Assembly (NCBI RefSeq): GCF_000321225.1
Contig: NW_004450661.1
Location: 995,848-1,059,847 of the forward strand
Origin: Odobenus rosmarus divergens
Lineage: Eukaryota > Chordata > Mammalia > Carnivora > Odobenidae
Length of the DNA: 64,000 nt
Reading direction: 5' to 3'
Shown here: one piece after another, positions 1 through 11,125 of the stretch
Numbering within the stretch: the stretch's first letter is position 1
Layout: each line of letters starts with the position of its first letter
Made by a program: the position numbers and the translations under genes
The notes under the pieces: generated by a model
Told to the model about the DNA's origin: nothing
Database searches by the model: none
What the model saw: the letters and a program-made list of their open reading frames with translations, nothing else

Positions 1-224
1 TGGCAGGGAGCGAAGGCAAGCTTTAGACATTCCACTCCTGAGGCTGTTTCATCCCCAAATCCAAGGTAAATAAAGGAGCTGGGGAGGCTGGCCTGCACCC
101 AGCAGCCCAGCCCTGAGTTCTAGCCTGACAGAGAGCTGAAAGGAGGACTTTCTGGCATTCCCACACGGGGGTGGGAAAGAGGCTGGGTCTGGGCAGGTCT
201 GAAGAGCCCTTGTTCCCTGTGGCC

Positions 225-255
225 CCCGGGCGGCGGGGGGGGGGGCGGGGGGAGA
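225..255 (+). repeat. G-rich run, quadruplex-capable
   Basis: Four or more G tracts lie within about 30 bases (cccgggcggc, a 12-base G run, cgggggg). This could fold as a G-quadruplex on the plus strand. Function is unknown. Confidence 0.7.
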
Positions 256-265
256 CACGACCCGA

Positions 266-1440
266 TTTGCTGACCTCTCTGGTAGCAGTCTATCAGGTAG
301 GAAGCCCAGCCTGTGATTGCTCACGGGCTGTGTGTGGGTGTGTGTAAGCAAATTGTGTAGTGCATTTGTGTGTTTATTGTTTATCTGAAATTCAGATTTA
401 TCAGGGTGTTCCAATATAGGGGGGTCAGGGCTCAGGAGAACCAGAGTGAGGCTGACGCTTCCATCCCTCTGCCCCTCCAGTTTCAGTGAGGTGAGGGCCA
501 GTTTCTGGAACATATCCCTGCTTTGACCTGCTCCCCACCCGAACGCAAGAGAAATCCTTGGGCTTTGGCTTTCCAGGCCAGCTGCTGGTGCCCCAGCCCA
601 CATAGCTAGGGCCCCTCCATCTTCAGTTCTGAAACTCCAGAGACTTTCATGTTAAGTGTTAATGTCCCATCCTGGAGCCCCTTTGAAGATGAAAAGCCCT
701 CCTGAGAAGTGAAGGGCTCTGTTGTTGTCATTAACATAATTACAAGCAATTTTTCCCATAGCCCTGTAGAAAACTAGGGGACTTCACTTCTTGTAAGAAA
801 TACCTACCCCGCTCTCCCAGGACACGGCCAACCTCTTCTCATCCAACCCTAAGGTAGCTGTCCCTGCCAGCCCCTTTCTCCGTTCCCACCCACCTAGACT
901 TAGACTTGGTTTTGGTTTCTATTTTACCTTTTCAGATGATTCAGCACCATGACAAGGCATCCAGCTCTCTGGGCACAGGAACTGCCACCCTCCCCTGCGA
1001 TATGTCTGTGCCTACTTTCCTGGGTTGAAAACACCTGGTGAATGGTAAAGCCTTGAGGTGCCATTTTGAGCCTGGACGGGACAGAAGGGATACCAGCTCC
1101 TGCCATTCCACCTCTCGAGCCAAATGCCCCGACTACTGGGAACCAACTCTTCCCTGATTCCAAGAATCAGTTGCTGCTGTGCAGAGTGACCATGTGGGAG
1201 GACATATAAGCATTTCTCTCTGGACGTAACTGGTCACACAATGGTAGCCAGGGCAGCTAAAGGCCATGCCCAGAGGCCCTGTACAGAGTCTGTTGTCTTC
1301 ATTGTTTCTAGGATTGCATCCTTCTGCTGTCCCCAGGGAGGGGATTGACTCTTCCACAGAAAGAGCCAAAGCATTTCCTTCCCTAAAGGTTTAGCAGAGA
1401 GGAGATGCTTAGCATTACTAATTGTGCCAAATTAATCTGT
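266..1440. other. intergenic, nothing recognised
   Basis: No gene or repeat family recognised. An AT-rich segment at about 725-760 carries TAAT-type homeodomain-like core sites, which is weak evidence of anything. Conservation cannot be judged here. Confidence 0.4.
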
Positions 1441-1462
1441 TTTGTCATAGGCCAAAGAAGCA

Positions 1463-1481
1463 TCTCTCTCTCTCTCTCTCT
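1463..1481. repeat. (CT)n microsatellite
   Basis: About nine CT units. Confidence 0.9.
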
Positions 1482-1840
1482 GGAATCCCAGGCCTCTAAA
1501 CAGCTTTGGGGTTTCCTGCTATACCTAGAGTATGACTTGTATCTGGGCTGTTACATGATCGTCAAAACTTACAGAAATGTCCGATGTGCTTACTGTTGAC
1601 AGTGCAGCTGCCCAACTGCCCAAGCTGGCCAAAAGTTCAAGAATTTCAGACTGTAGACTGATGATGGCCAATTAATAAGATGTTATAAAATTTCCCTGTC
1701 CCCTAAAATCAGTCTTCACTACCTTTGTATTGGTTTTACCCTAGATTCTCTTAGGAAATCACAACAAAGGAGAGTCCTGGACCCCAGAAGAATATGCGCC
1801 CAGGACCTGGTCCTTCCGACCTGCTCCTTTCCCCACAATA

Positions 1841-1890
1841 CACGTGTGCACACGCATGCATGCACACACACACATATATGCATGTATTCT
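1841..1890. repeat. alternating purine-pyrimidine tract
   Basis: acacgtgtgcacacgcatgc followed by CA and TA steps; such tracts can adopt Z-DNA. Confidence 0.7.
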
Positions 1891-2520
1891 GGAAGCAGCA
1901 GAGCCAACTCCTCCTCACCCTTCCTGTTTCATTCAGTTTAATTTAATAGGAACTTACACTTAGACAGTAAATATTGCTCAACAACTATAATAGCTCATAT
2001 TATTAGTGACCTAGTCTCTCTGAGATTCAGAATTACCCAAACACATCAGATGAATTTAGAGCGCCCTAACAGATGCTCAGTGACAGACAGTTGTGACTAG
2101 GCTGCTGAAATGACATTCACCATAAGATAGGGGAGAATCTGGACGGGTGTCCAAGGGCCTCAAGCCCATCAGAGGGGAGATCTGACTCTGGGAACAGCAT
2201 GAGGCTGATGCTGGAGCCTCCTTCCGACCCATCCAGTTGACATTGTGGGACTGTCTGGGGAAATGGGTATCAACTGAAGGCCTGTACCAGTGGGAGCTAG
2301 TTCTGGCTTGGCATGCCTGAGTCTGAGTGTAACAAATTGGAGGAGCCAAGGGAGGGGAAAGAGGGGAAGGGAGAGTGTCTGCTCTTGCCCCCAGAACACA
2401 GCCAGGCTTCAACAGTGATTGTTTAACCTGAGTGTGACCTTTGGGCTGTGCCAGCATTGTTGAGAGATTTGGCCAAAACAGGAGGAAAGGCTGTATTTCT
2501 GGCTAATGTATGCATGCGGA
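1891..2520. other. intergenic, nothing recognised
   Basis: No gene, RNA or repeat recognised; minus-strand frames here lack any family signature. Confidence 0.4.
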
Positions 2521-2891
2521 GGCCTGATGTCTTAGTCTGTTATAACAGAATACCATAACTGGGTGCCTTATAAACAACAGAAATTTGTTTCTCACAGTTC
2601 TGAGGCTGGGAAGTCTAAGATCATGGCACTGGCAGATAGGGAGTTTGATGACAACCTGCTTCCTGGTTCTTAGAAGGCCATCGTCTTGCTGTGTTCTCAC
2701 ATTGTGGAAGGGATGAGGGAGCTCTCTGGAGTCCCTTTTGTAAGGGCACAAATTCCATTCATGAGGGCTCCACCTTTATGACCTGATCATTTCCCAGAGG
2801 CCCCACTTCCAAATACTCTTACCTTGAGGGTTAGGATTTCAACATATGAATTTGGGGGGAAGGACACACACACTCAGTCCGTTGTACTCAG
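2521..2891 (-). mobile_element. MLT1-type MaLR solitary LTR, antisense
   Basis: The sequence reads as the reverse complement of a MaLR (ERVL-type) MLT1A/B LTR: tcttagtctgttataacag at one end, the internal block around cacagttctgaggctggga, and catatgaatttggggg followed by cactcagtccgttg at the other. It is an old, diverged, non-coding relic with no internal region. Confidence 0.75.
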
Positions 2892-3570
2892 CATCATTGG
2901 GATTCCTATATTAAAAGATACTTATTCCTTTTAGTTAAAGGCTGAAGTGCAGAGATAATGTTGAAGAATGACTATTCTTCAAGTAATATGCCCTACTTGG
3001 GAAACAAATGTATCTTCCCTGAGAAAAAAGGGTAGAGTTTTCTTCATTTTAAAATCAGGAATACATAGTTCTCTGACTTCCTTTTCTTTTAATGATTTTC
3101 AAGGTCCTTTTGTTTTCTGGAGAGCAAAGACTGATTTCAGGGTATATTCCTGGGTGGTTGAAAAAAATTTCCTCCTTGGATCCCAGCTGCCAATATTCAA
3201 CCCTTATCCAAACTACCCTCCTCTCCCTTTCCACTGAGACCTGCCTTGTCCCAAGTCACCATCATCCACACCAGCCACCAAAAGGATGGCTGTTACAGTT
3301 ACTTTAGGACTGGAGGACACAGTGATCCAAACATTCATTGGGCTCCCAAACCCCTAGCCCTGTCTTCGGGGAGAGCTGGAGAAGCTACCAGTTTGCAGAA
3401 GAAGGGTAGTATACTCCACGGTGCTCCACACTGAGCTCCAAACAGCTCTGCGATCTGCCCTTATGGAATTTTTAGTGCAAGACTTTATAATAAACTCATG
3501 AATGGACATCTTTAGTTACAAATTTTATGTCTAAAATTTTCAGTTCTAACCAGGATGAATGCATCAAGAA
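2892..3570. other. intergenic, nothing recognised
   Basis: Mixed AT-rich sequence without gene or repeat signature. Confidence 0.4.
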
Positions 3571-3581
3571 GAAAGCAAGGA

Positions 3582-3780
3582 GAGGGCGCCTGGGTGGCTC
3601 AGTTGGTTGAGCGACTGCCTTCAGCTCAGCTCATGATCCTGGAGTCCCGGGATCGAGTCCCATATGGGGCTCCCAGCTCAGCAGGGAGTCTGCTTCTCCC
3701 TCTGACCCTCTTTCCTCTCGTGTTTCTATCTCTCATTCTCTCTCTCTCAAATAAATAAAATAAAATCCTTAAAAAAAAAA
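3582..3780 (+). mobile_element. CAN SINE (tRNA-Lys derived), plus
   Basis: It has the tRNA-like head gggcgcctgggtggctcag, the A and B box region, a CT-rich body and an A tail. It is flanked by a perfect 11-bp duplication, gaaagcaagga, at 3571-3581 and 3781-3791. Confidence 0.95.
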
Positions 3781-3791
3781 GAAAGCAAGGA

Positions 3792-4742
3792 TAAATAAAA
3801 TGTACAAGAAGATGTAAGAAATCTTGTTCATGAGAAATGTATAGCTGTTAAATCTCAGAAAGGCTGATGCTTACTGGGGCTTCCCTATTTGAAGAAAAAA
3901 TCTGCCCCCACCAAACGGAAGGTAAATTATCGCCCAAGGAAAAAGAGTCAGATCACTGAAGCCTACCACACCAGATGTGATGGGCTCCTTGGTTTAGCCT
4001 GCAGCGTGGGGGCTACACTGGGGAGTGATATGGTCATAGTCAAATGTGGGAGAATGTAAGAGCCACCGCTATTGATTTGGGTTAATAGGCAATTGGATTT
4101 GATTTCATTCAAGACAGTAATTCCTCATTTTTCAAAAAGTAAGACCACAATCTATACCCACAATCTATATTTCTTCTCTCCAAAAGAAAAAAAAATTCTC
4201 ATAAATGGTCACATAGATTGGTTGGTGGACCTCAGAAGTGTCACAGTTTTCTTGGGTAACATGACACGTAAAAGACAAATGAGGAAGAAATGCATCACCT
4301 TTAAGTCAGGCCATTGCAGGCTGGATTAATCACTCCCCCTTTCTGCTCTCTCAGTGCATGGCTCATACTTTCATTAAAGAATTTATCATGTCGTGATGTC
4401 ACCGAGAATCATGGCTTCTAGTACTGTCTCTTCCCTCTGGACTGTGAGTTCCCTGAGCCCAGGGCTTTTGATTCTTCTGCATGAATGCCCTTGGCACTCA
4501 GTATATGCCTGGAGTGCAGTGGTACACAATCAGTGATTACTCAACAAGCAAATATCCTCCTGGTCCTAGACTGGACCCAGTGGCATATATGAAGTGTAAA
4601 CTCATTTAGTACTTAACGTGTGATGAAGATTTGAATCTGGATCCATCTGGGTCCAATACCCTCCATCTTCACCTCTTTGTTAATCTACCTTTCCTGAGAA
4701 GGATCAGTCAGTAAATGGAAGAAAATATCCTCCCCCAATGTC
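3792..4742. other. intergenic, nothing recognised
   Basis: No coding or repeat family identified. Short open frames are without family signature. Confidence 0.4.
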
Positions 4743-5020
4743 TGATCCTTCTCAGTCACTTTGCTGGTTCTTCCTCAACTCCCCAGTCTCTTAAATTTGC
4801 GGGGCCCCAGGGCTCAGTTCTCAGGCCTCCTCTCTGTATTTATACTAGGTGATCTCATCATGTCTTATTCATATGCTGACCACTCCCAGATGTGCCTGGG
4901 CCTCCTGGGATCTGGGACCTCTCCCCTGAAGCCCAGATGTGCACACATCTATGACTACCTCTTGGATCTCTCCGCTTGGGTGTCTAATACTATTCTCAAG
5001 CTCATGTGAGTCAAATGATC
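4743..5020 (+). mobile_element. L2 LINE fragment, sense
   Basis: The text tatactaggtgatctcatca, atatgctgaccactcccaga and cctctcccctgaagcccaga aligns with the 3' half of L2. Confidence 0.75.
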
Positions 5021-5403
5021 TTTTTTGTTAGGCAGATGGATGCAGGATCTCTGAGGCTAGAAAGGGAGAACAGAAGAAGTTAACAGCTATAGGGAGCAAG
5101 TCCCTTAGGTTAGCCCACGGGATGCCCTCGTGTTGTAACCATGCCCTGCACAGGGACCAGTATGGAGGGTGTGGATTTCTTAAACTGAATTCACCATAGT
5201 CTCTACTTAGGATGATTCTATCGGGGACACTTGAGATGCTAGTTTCTTCCACAATGTTGAGAAGTGAAAAAAAATGTTGAGAAGTAGAAGGAAGCATTTG
5301 GTAAAAATATGAAAAAGTCTCCAAAGTCTTGGTGGGCAGCATGGGTACCAAACTAACTATTCGGGGGGGGCATCAAAAAGGGAGATTTAATAGCCTTGTT
5401 TCT

Positions 5404-6120
5404 TAGACCAGATATTATTAGGATTTCTCTAAAGTCCACATCTGATCACGTAACCCCATGGCCCAAAATCCTTTAGTGGCTTCTCACCTCATGTGGGGTT
5501 GGGCCTGAACCCCCCGCAGCAAGGAATGCAAGGCCTTCAGCAGACGGCCTTCTCACCAGTTGGCCTCTCCAATCACGTTTCTCTCACCCATCCACCCCAG
5601 CAACATGGACTTGCCATTTTCCAAACACATCTTTACATCTTTGCTCGTGCTATTCCCTCTCCATGGAATGTTCTCTCCCTACTGTTCACTCAGGAAACCC
5701 TGACTTGGTGTATCCTCTGTGCAGCTCCCCATTACCCTCACCCTCCCCTCCACAGAAGAATGAGTTTCTTTATCCTCTGGGCTCCTAGAACCCCTTGTAC
5801 ATCCTTCTAATTCAGATCTTATTTTATTTTTTCAAAGCTTTATTTATTTAAGTAATCTCTAAATCCAACGTGGGGCTCAAACTCATTATTATCCTGAGAT
5901 CAAGAGTCACATGCTCTTCCAACTGAGCCAGCCAGGCACTCCCAAATAGAGATTTCAGCCCATGACAGTGTAATTATTTATTACTTGCTTTTGCCTCCCC
6001 AATTAGACTGTGACTTCTTCAAGGGCAAAGCCTGAGGTTGGAGCTTTAAAAATCCTTGATGCCTAGTGTCATGTCTTGAATACAGTGACTATTTAGTAAA
6101 TGTTTGATAAATTTATGCAT
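5404..6120 (+). mobile_element. L2 LINE 3' part, sense, split by a SINE
   Basis: The blocks tctgatcacgtaaccccatg, tcgtgctattccctctccat and, after the SINE at 5822-5943, gactgtgacttcttcaaggg with tttagtaaatgtttgataaa follow L2 order to its 3' end. Confidence 0.75.
5822..5943 (-). mobile_element. old tRNA-type SINE, antisense, inside an L2
   Basis: This is a shorter SINE with the tRNA-like part and an A-rich tail but no GA-rich body. It ends in gagccagccaggcactcc and splits an L2 copy. Confidence 0.75.
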
Positions 6121-6606
6121 GCTGAGCCCTGCCCCAAAATATGAAAAGTAGAATATAATTATGCCAATATTCCACTGGAGGGAGGGCTGTAAATCTTTGT
6201 CCCTTCTAGCACAGCATTTTAGGCTCCGTCTCAATCAGATTAGTATAATTTGATAAAATATTTCATTTTTAGGCTTGACCTAATATAAATCAACCTCTGA
6301 TAAGCCTGAGGGAAACGTATTTCTTAAAAACCACTATATGCCAGGCTCTGGGTTTGACAATGGGTACTTGTTATGGGTCCAGATGAACAGAAAGCGTAGG
6401 AACTAGATATATTAATATTTTACTTTTCTATGTTATGTAGAGTGTACTGAAGTGCATTACGAACTTTCCTTTCCTCAGAGTTTTGTTTTCTAAAACATGC
6501 TCCACCTTGAAAATGTATTGCCCCACACACAATAAATGCCATGGATCCGATGACTACACAGCTTTCTAATTTCCTGTTGTCCTATATCTCTCATATCCTG
6601 TCTTGA

Positions 6607-6630
6607 ACACACACACACACACACACACAC
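6607..6630. repeat. (CA)n microsatellite
   Basis: Twelve CA units. Confidence 0.95.
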
Positions 6631-6839
6631 TGTTCATGAAGTCAGCTGAAACAACTCATCCAGCCAAAGATCTAGAATCTAGATCAATTTGGAATTCAAT
6701 CCTCATGTTCAATGAAAGTGACCGACTGATGAATGCTCAAGGGCACCCCATCCCATCTACCTCAGCCTCAAAACAACAGTCCTGGCTGCTTCCTTGGCAT
6801 TAGCATTTATGGGTTCGGCATTTATCCCAGCGTATTGCA

Positions 6840-6985
6840 ATAATTTGCATACTTGTCCACACCTAAACAAGACTGTAAACTCCTTTAAGAGGCCAGCATG
6901 GGTCTTATTCTTTCTCCTGGCCTCAGCTGCTAGCATAACACCTGGCACACAGTGTTTAGTATATGCATTTTTTAATGAATAAATA
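6840..6985 (+). mobile_element. L2 LINE 3' end, sense
   Basis: It shows gactgtaaactcctttaaga, then taacacctggcacacagtgt and a final aatgaat, the L2 3' end. Confidence 0.65.
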
Positions 6986-7711
6986 GAATCATTTCATTAT
7001 AAGGGTAGTGAGATACTGATTTCTACCAGCATTTTCAGGGAGGGGCTGGATTGCTTTAGGGTGTAAAGAGACACATGTGTATATGTATGGTAGGGGAGCT
7101 GGTCTTGGGTGTAAGAAATGGTCTGACCTCTGGAGGAGAGGAGACAAATGCGTGGGAGTGCATATAAGAACCTTCCCCAGAACCCTCCCAAATCAGTAGC
7201 TGAGGAGTCCAAACTTCCATTATTAGAGAGTCATACCTTTGGGTTACATATGGCTCCCTGTCAACGTATCTTGAACCCATGTGACCTTGTTATTATGTAA
7301 GTTATCACATTAGTTTCAGAACTCAAATATCTTCAATATCTGATCTGTAGCTTCAAGTTGTACACCCCCCACACACATCCCCACCCCCACCCTCCCCAAA
7401 CTTCCCTCTCTGCTGAGAATCTGAGATAGACTCCTGCCAACATTCTGTAGTTTGCATTATAAAGTGTTTTGTTTATTCATCTTTTCAAACATATAGCTAT
7501 ACATCAAATAAGCTCTTTCAAACCATATACACCGTAATATTTGCAAGGGATGAAAACACATCAATTTGTAGAACTCCATGAGTTCATAATGATACTAAAA
7601 ACAAAAACAAAAACTTGATTGATCACCATTAGAAGATAGCGAATGCAACCTCTAGTGAATTAGTGAATTAATGAACTTAGACATTAAGGCACCAGTGGCT
7701 GGTAACATCAT

Positions 7712-7753
7712 AAATAAAAATAAAATAAATAAAATAAAATAAAAATAAAATAC
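7712..7753. repeat. (AAAAT)-like microsatellite
   Basis: Imperfect repeats of aaaat and aaataaaa. Confidence 0.8.
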
Positions 7754-7859
7754 TTCCTGTAGGAAGTACAAAATACCAACTATAATGAAGTCTGATCAAA
7801 GTTCTAGATCCAGCAAACTATTCACAAGAAATATAGAGAAGAGCAGACGACATTAAACC

Positions 7860-8260
7860 ATCAAAGTGTAAAGAAAACAAAGATGACATTTATTAAACAA
7901 TGAGAAATTTGAACACCAAATTAGATACATGATGTTATTAAATCATTTTTTTAGGTGAAATAATGCCACTGTGGCTATTTTCAAGAAAGAATCCTTATCT
8001 TGTCAAAATGTGTACTAAAATATTACAGATGAAATCATATGATGTTTGGGATTTGTTTCAAAAATAATGTGGGGCTGAGGGAGGTCACGGGCAATGTGCA
8101 GGTGTATTCATGAAACAAGATGGCCTTGTGTTGGCAATTGCTGAAGCTGAGTAATGGATACATGGGAGTGCATTATTCCATTTTGTCTACTTCTGTATTT
8201 CTTGACATTTTCCACAGAAAGTTTTTCTCTTTTAAATTATTAATACTTCCTTGTTATTCT
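7860..8260 (+). mobile_element. possible old L1M 3' end, sense
   Basis: The block ttgctgaagctgagtaatgg, then gtgcattattccattttgtc and tgacattttccacag, resembles a common L1M 3' UTR in sense orientation. The left edge is uncertain. Confidence 0.4.
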
Positions 8261-9592
8261 GATATTCTTGTCCTAAGGGACAGCCATTTCTCTCCCATCT
8301 TTTGAGATCATTATCCTAAGGAATCTCCAGGGAATTGCAAATACCCTGGGAAAAGTTACATTAATTCATTAATATCTCTGCACACTAGTTAAAAGATTAT
8401 TTCCTGGGCTGTCTTTACTCCTGAAAATACAGAGTGCCTGAGGATAAAAGTAGAAGAAAACCTTGGAGGAGGGAAAAGTAAGGGCTGGGTGTGAGAAAAA
8501 GAAAGGAAGAACAAATTTGGCCTTCATTACAGTTTTCCCAGGGCCTTCAGTATTTGGCACATGCATCTTCTTTGTGTGGGTTTTACTAAGAGAACTTTGT
8601 CACTGGAGGCATGAAAAAAATGTTTAAATTCTGGATTCTCAGGTTAAAATTTTACACAGGGTTCCCTTTTGTGTTGTTAAAGGCTAATATAAATATTTTT
8701 TAGGAGAAGAAGGACTCTTTTTTCATTGTCTAGTGAGCCAATGATGAGACCGCTGGGGTGGGGCTAAGGCATAGTTTTGCCTGAGCCTGAGAACCGTCTA
8801 GACCTGTCCACAAGACTACAAGGATGTGGAAACCAGGAAAGAATAAGGAGTCATCTCAAGTGCTCAAGAGTATGGCTTTTTACAGAAGATCTCTGGAAGA
8901 ACACCAAGAAACTGGTTGCCTCTGCGGAGAGAAGCTGGAGCACTTGGGACACGGTGGGAGGAAAAATAAAGTATGACTTTATTGTTACAGCCAGATTATA
9001 CTGTGGTTAGTGCCTTAAAATATATGATGACATTTTGCAAACAGCCTTTTGTTGACATAAATTAACCTTTTATCTTGAAATAGACGAAGACAGATGTGTG
9101 TTTGTGTATGGTTTCCTTGGCTGGGCCAGGTGCTGACACCACCGGCTATTTGCATATTTTCTTGATAGTCCTTCCTCTGCATGCCCTACCCCACCCCAAG
9201 CTCCCAGAATCTAATTAGGAACAGTAGATGGTCACTAGAAACAACAAGAATAGGATTCGAGTAGTTCTAGTGCAACTTCTCCATGGGTGACATGGCATTG
9301 GTCAAATCTCAAATTTCCCACAGAAGCACCCCTAATAGCAGAGCCAAGGGAACACTCTCTTTGAGGGCTCCTGTTTTACCTTAAATGTTCAGATGAATTC
9401 TGCAATCTATGATTTAGCACTTTGTTTTTATAGAACATGATATTAAGTTATTATTAGGGGAAAAAAGTTGCTGTGTTTATCCCGTGGGCTCAAGAAGACC
9501 CACACACCTGTGCATGTCCCTGAAATACTGAGTCTAGCTTTGTTTTGTGCTTTCTCCTCTTTATGTGTTGAGGTTATTATTTTGGTACATTA
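8261..9592. other. intergenic, nothing recognised
   Basis: An octamer motif (ATTTGCAT) occurs at about 9149 within ctatttgcatattt. No gene or clear repeat is seen. Confidence 0.4.
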
Positions 9593-9608
9593 AAATTCAT
9601 CAATTTTA

Positions 9609-9814
9609 TTTTATTTTTATTTTTTAAAAGATTTTATTTATTTATTTGACAGAGATAGAGATAAAGAACACAAGCAGGTGGAGTAGCAGAGGGTGAGAGA
9701 GAAGCAGGCTCTCTGCTGAGCAGAGAGCTTGACCTGGGGCTCCATCCCAGGACCCTGGGATCATGACCTGAGCGGAAGGCAGACACTTCACAGACTGAGC
9801 CACCCAGGTGCCCC
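9609..9814 (-). mobile_element. CAN SINE, antisense
   Basis: It runs from T-rich tail through the GA-rich body to gagccacccaggtgcccc. The 16-bp duplication aaattcatcaatttta (9593-9608) recurs with one change at 9815-9830. It sits in an old L1 fragment. Confidence 0.93.
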
Positions 9815-9830
9815 AAATTCACCAATTTTA

Positions 9831-9965
9831 AATGTACAGTTTAATTTTGGTAATTGCATATAAGATGTAACCACCGTCACCATCAAGATCTGGAACGATG
9901 ACACCACCTTAAAAAGTTTTCCTATCCCCCTTTGTCCAAGCGCAGTTTTGAGACACTTAATTCAG
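9831..9965 (-). mobile_element. old L1M fragment, antisense
   Basis: The sequence aatgtacagtttaattttgg through accaccgtcaccatcaag is the usual antisense 3' region of old L1 elements. It continues left of the SINE at 9609. Confidence 0.55.
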
Positions 9966-10598
9966 TATTATGGCATTCTCTAACATTGACTCTGGGTGAT
10001 TTGGGGAAAGTCACTTTCCTTCTCTGGAGGAGTTTCGGCTCTTAACATGACGAATGTAGGAGATTTATTTCTAGGGGCTCTTCCATTACTTTCAGGAAAT
10101 GGGGGGGGTGAGGGCGGGTATCTCAGCCTGTGTCCCCGTTCTTGTTACAGCACACATAGGTGGCCGACCCTAGTGGGTAAAAGCTTGTGGTCGCATCAAA
10201 CAAAATTTCCCATCCTCTCTTGTTAGTGTGTAAGGTTTTCCTTTTTTCTTTCTTTTCTTTTTCCTTTTCTTTTTTAGTGTGCAATGTTTTCTAAGCATCA
10301 GTTTCCTGCTCTGCAATATTGGGCATATGAACAGGACCTCTTTGTGTGTGCACTGCTGTGACAATGAAGTGAGATGCGCTGGTACCCTTAAATATTGGTT
10401 GGTATTTTTATTATAGCACAACATAAAGTCAGGGCATTTAAACAACTCCGCTACCACCCGTTTAAGGGGAGGAGTCCCATAGACCCAAAAGGAAGCACAA
10501 AGTAAGCCCACCCATCTAAGCACCCGGGCAGCCCCAAGCCTGCCCGCCCACCTTCTCGACCTCAGAGAACCAAAAGGCACGCGTGCATGCGCTTCCAA
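9966..10598. other. intergenic, upstream of the UTP25 promoter
   Basis: No gene recognised. A pyrimidine tract lies at about 10230-10275. The 142-codon minus-strand frame has no family signature. Confidence 0.4.
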
Positions 10599-10613
10599 AG
10601 AGCTTCACTGGAG

Positions 10614-10820
10614 GGGCACCTGGGTGGCTCAGTCAGTTAAGTGTCTGCCTTCGGCTCAGGTCATGATCCCAGGGTTCTGGGATCTGAGCCCCCGTTGGGC
10701 TTCCCTGCTCAGCGGGGAGTCTGCTTCTCCCTCTCCCTCTGCTGCTCCCCCTGCTTGTGTTTTCTCTGTGTCTGTCTCTCTCTGTCAAATAAATAAATTT
10801 AAAAATCTTAAAAAAAAAAA
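10614..10820 (+). mobile_element. CAN SINE in the UTP25 upstream promoter region
   Basis: It is a full-length plus-oriented copy with an A tail. Flanking copies of agagcttcactggag at 10599-10613 and 10821-10835 differ at one base. It ends about 200 bp before the UTP25 start codon. Confidence 0.95.
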
Positions 10821-10834
10821 AGAGCTTCACTAGA

Positions 10835-11018
10835 GGGCAGAATCGAGACCAGGAAGTTCTAACGCCTGTGGTACAGCTATGACGTAAAACGGCTCTGCTT
10901 TCTGGCAACCTGCTTCCGCCGTAAAGCGCCGTGGGCGACCCCGCGTGTGTGAGCTGACGAGACAGCTGCTTGGTGGGAAACGCGTCTCTTGAAGGTGCGC
11001 GGCTTTGACGTTTTTGCT
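10835..11018 (+). promoter_or_regulatory. UTP25 proximal promoter and 5' UTR, TATA-less and CpG-rich
   Basis: The stretch before the start codon is CpG-rich, and the CpG-rich zone continues through exon 1 into intron 1 to about 11300. It contains a CRE-like TGACGTAA at 10880-10887, an ETS-like CTTCCG at 10913-10918 and GGTGGGAAACGCG at about 10973, which resembles an E2F site. No TATA box is visible. The exact start of transcription cannot be read. A CAN SINE abuts the upstream edge. Confidence 0.6.
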
Positions 11019-11125
11019 ATGGGCAAACGCGGGAGCCGCAGCCAGAGCCAGCTGCTCACCACCCTGACTAAGAAGCAGAAGAAGCATCTTCGGGATTTCG
11101 GCGAGGAGCATCCCTTCTATGACAA
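11019..11125 (+). CDS. UTP25: UTP25 coding exon 1 (residues 1-36, phase 2 end)
   Basis: The ATG at 11019 has G at -3 and G at +4, a strong Kozak context, and gives the conserved MGKRGSR start. The upstream in-frame codon at 10989 is TTG and is not a plausible start. The exon ends in ...GAC AA and the donor is GTATGG at 11126. It encodes the basic N-terminus through HPFYDK. Confidence 0.95.

Larger units (their letters stand above)
6121..7711. other. intergenic, small repeats only
   Basis: Holds the CA repeat, a short L2 end and a C-rich run at 7363-7399; otherwise nothing recognised. Confidence 0.4.

Noticed and set aside
49..603. 184-codon minus-strand frame at the left edge, considered as an IRF6 exon
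   Set aside because: Its translation has no resemblance to the IRF DNA-binding or association domains, and IRF6 is expected outside the window.
10170..10598. 142-codon minus-strand frame upstream of UTP25, a possible divergent gene
   Set aside because: It contains a low-complexity Lys-rich run from a pyrimidine tract and no conserved motif; nothing supports a divergent transcript.
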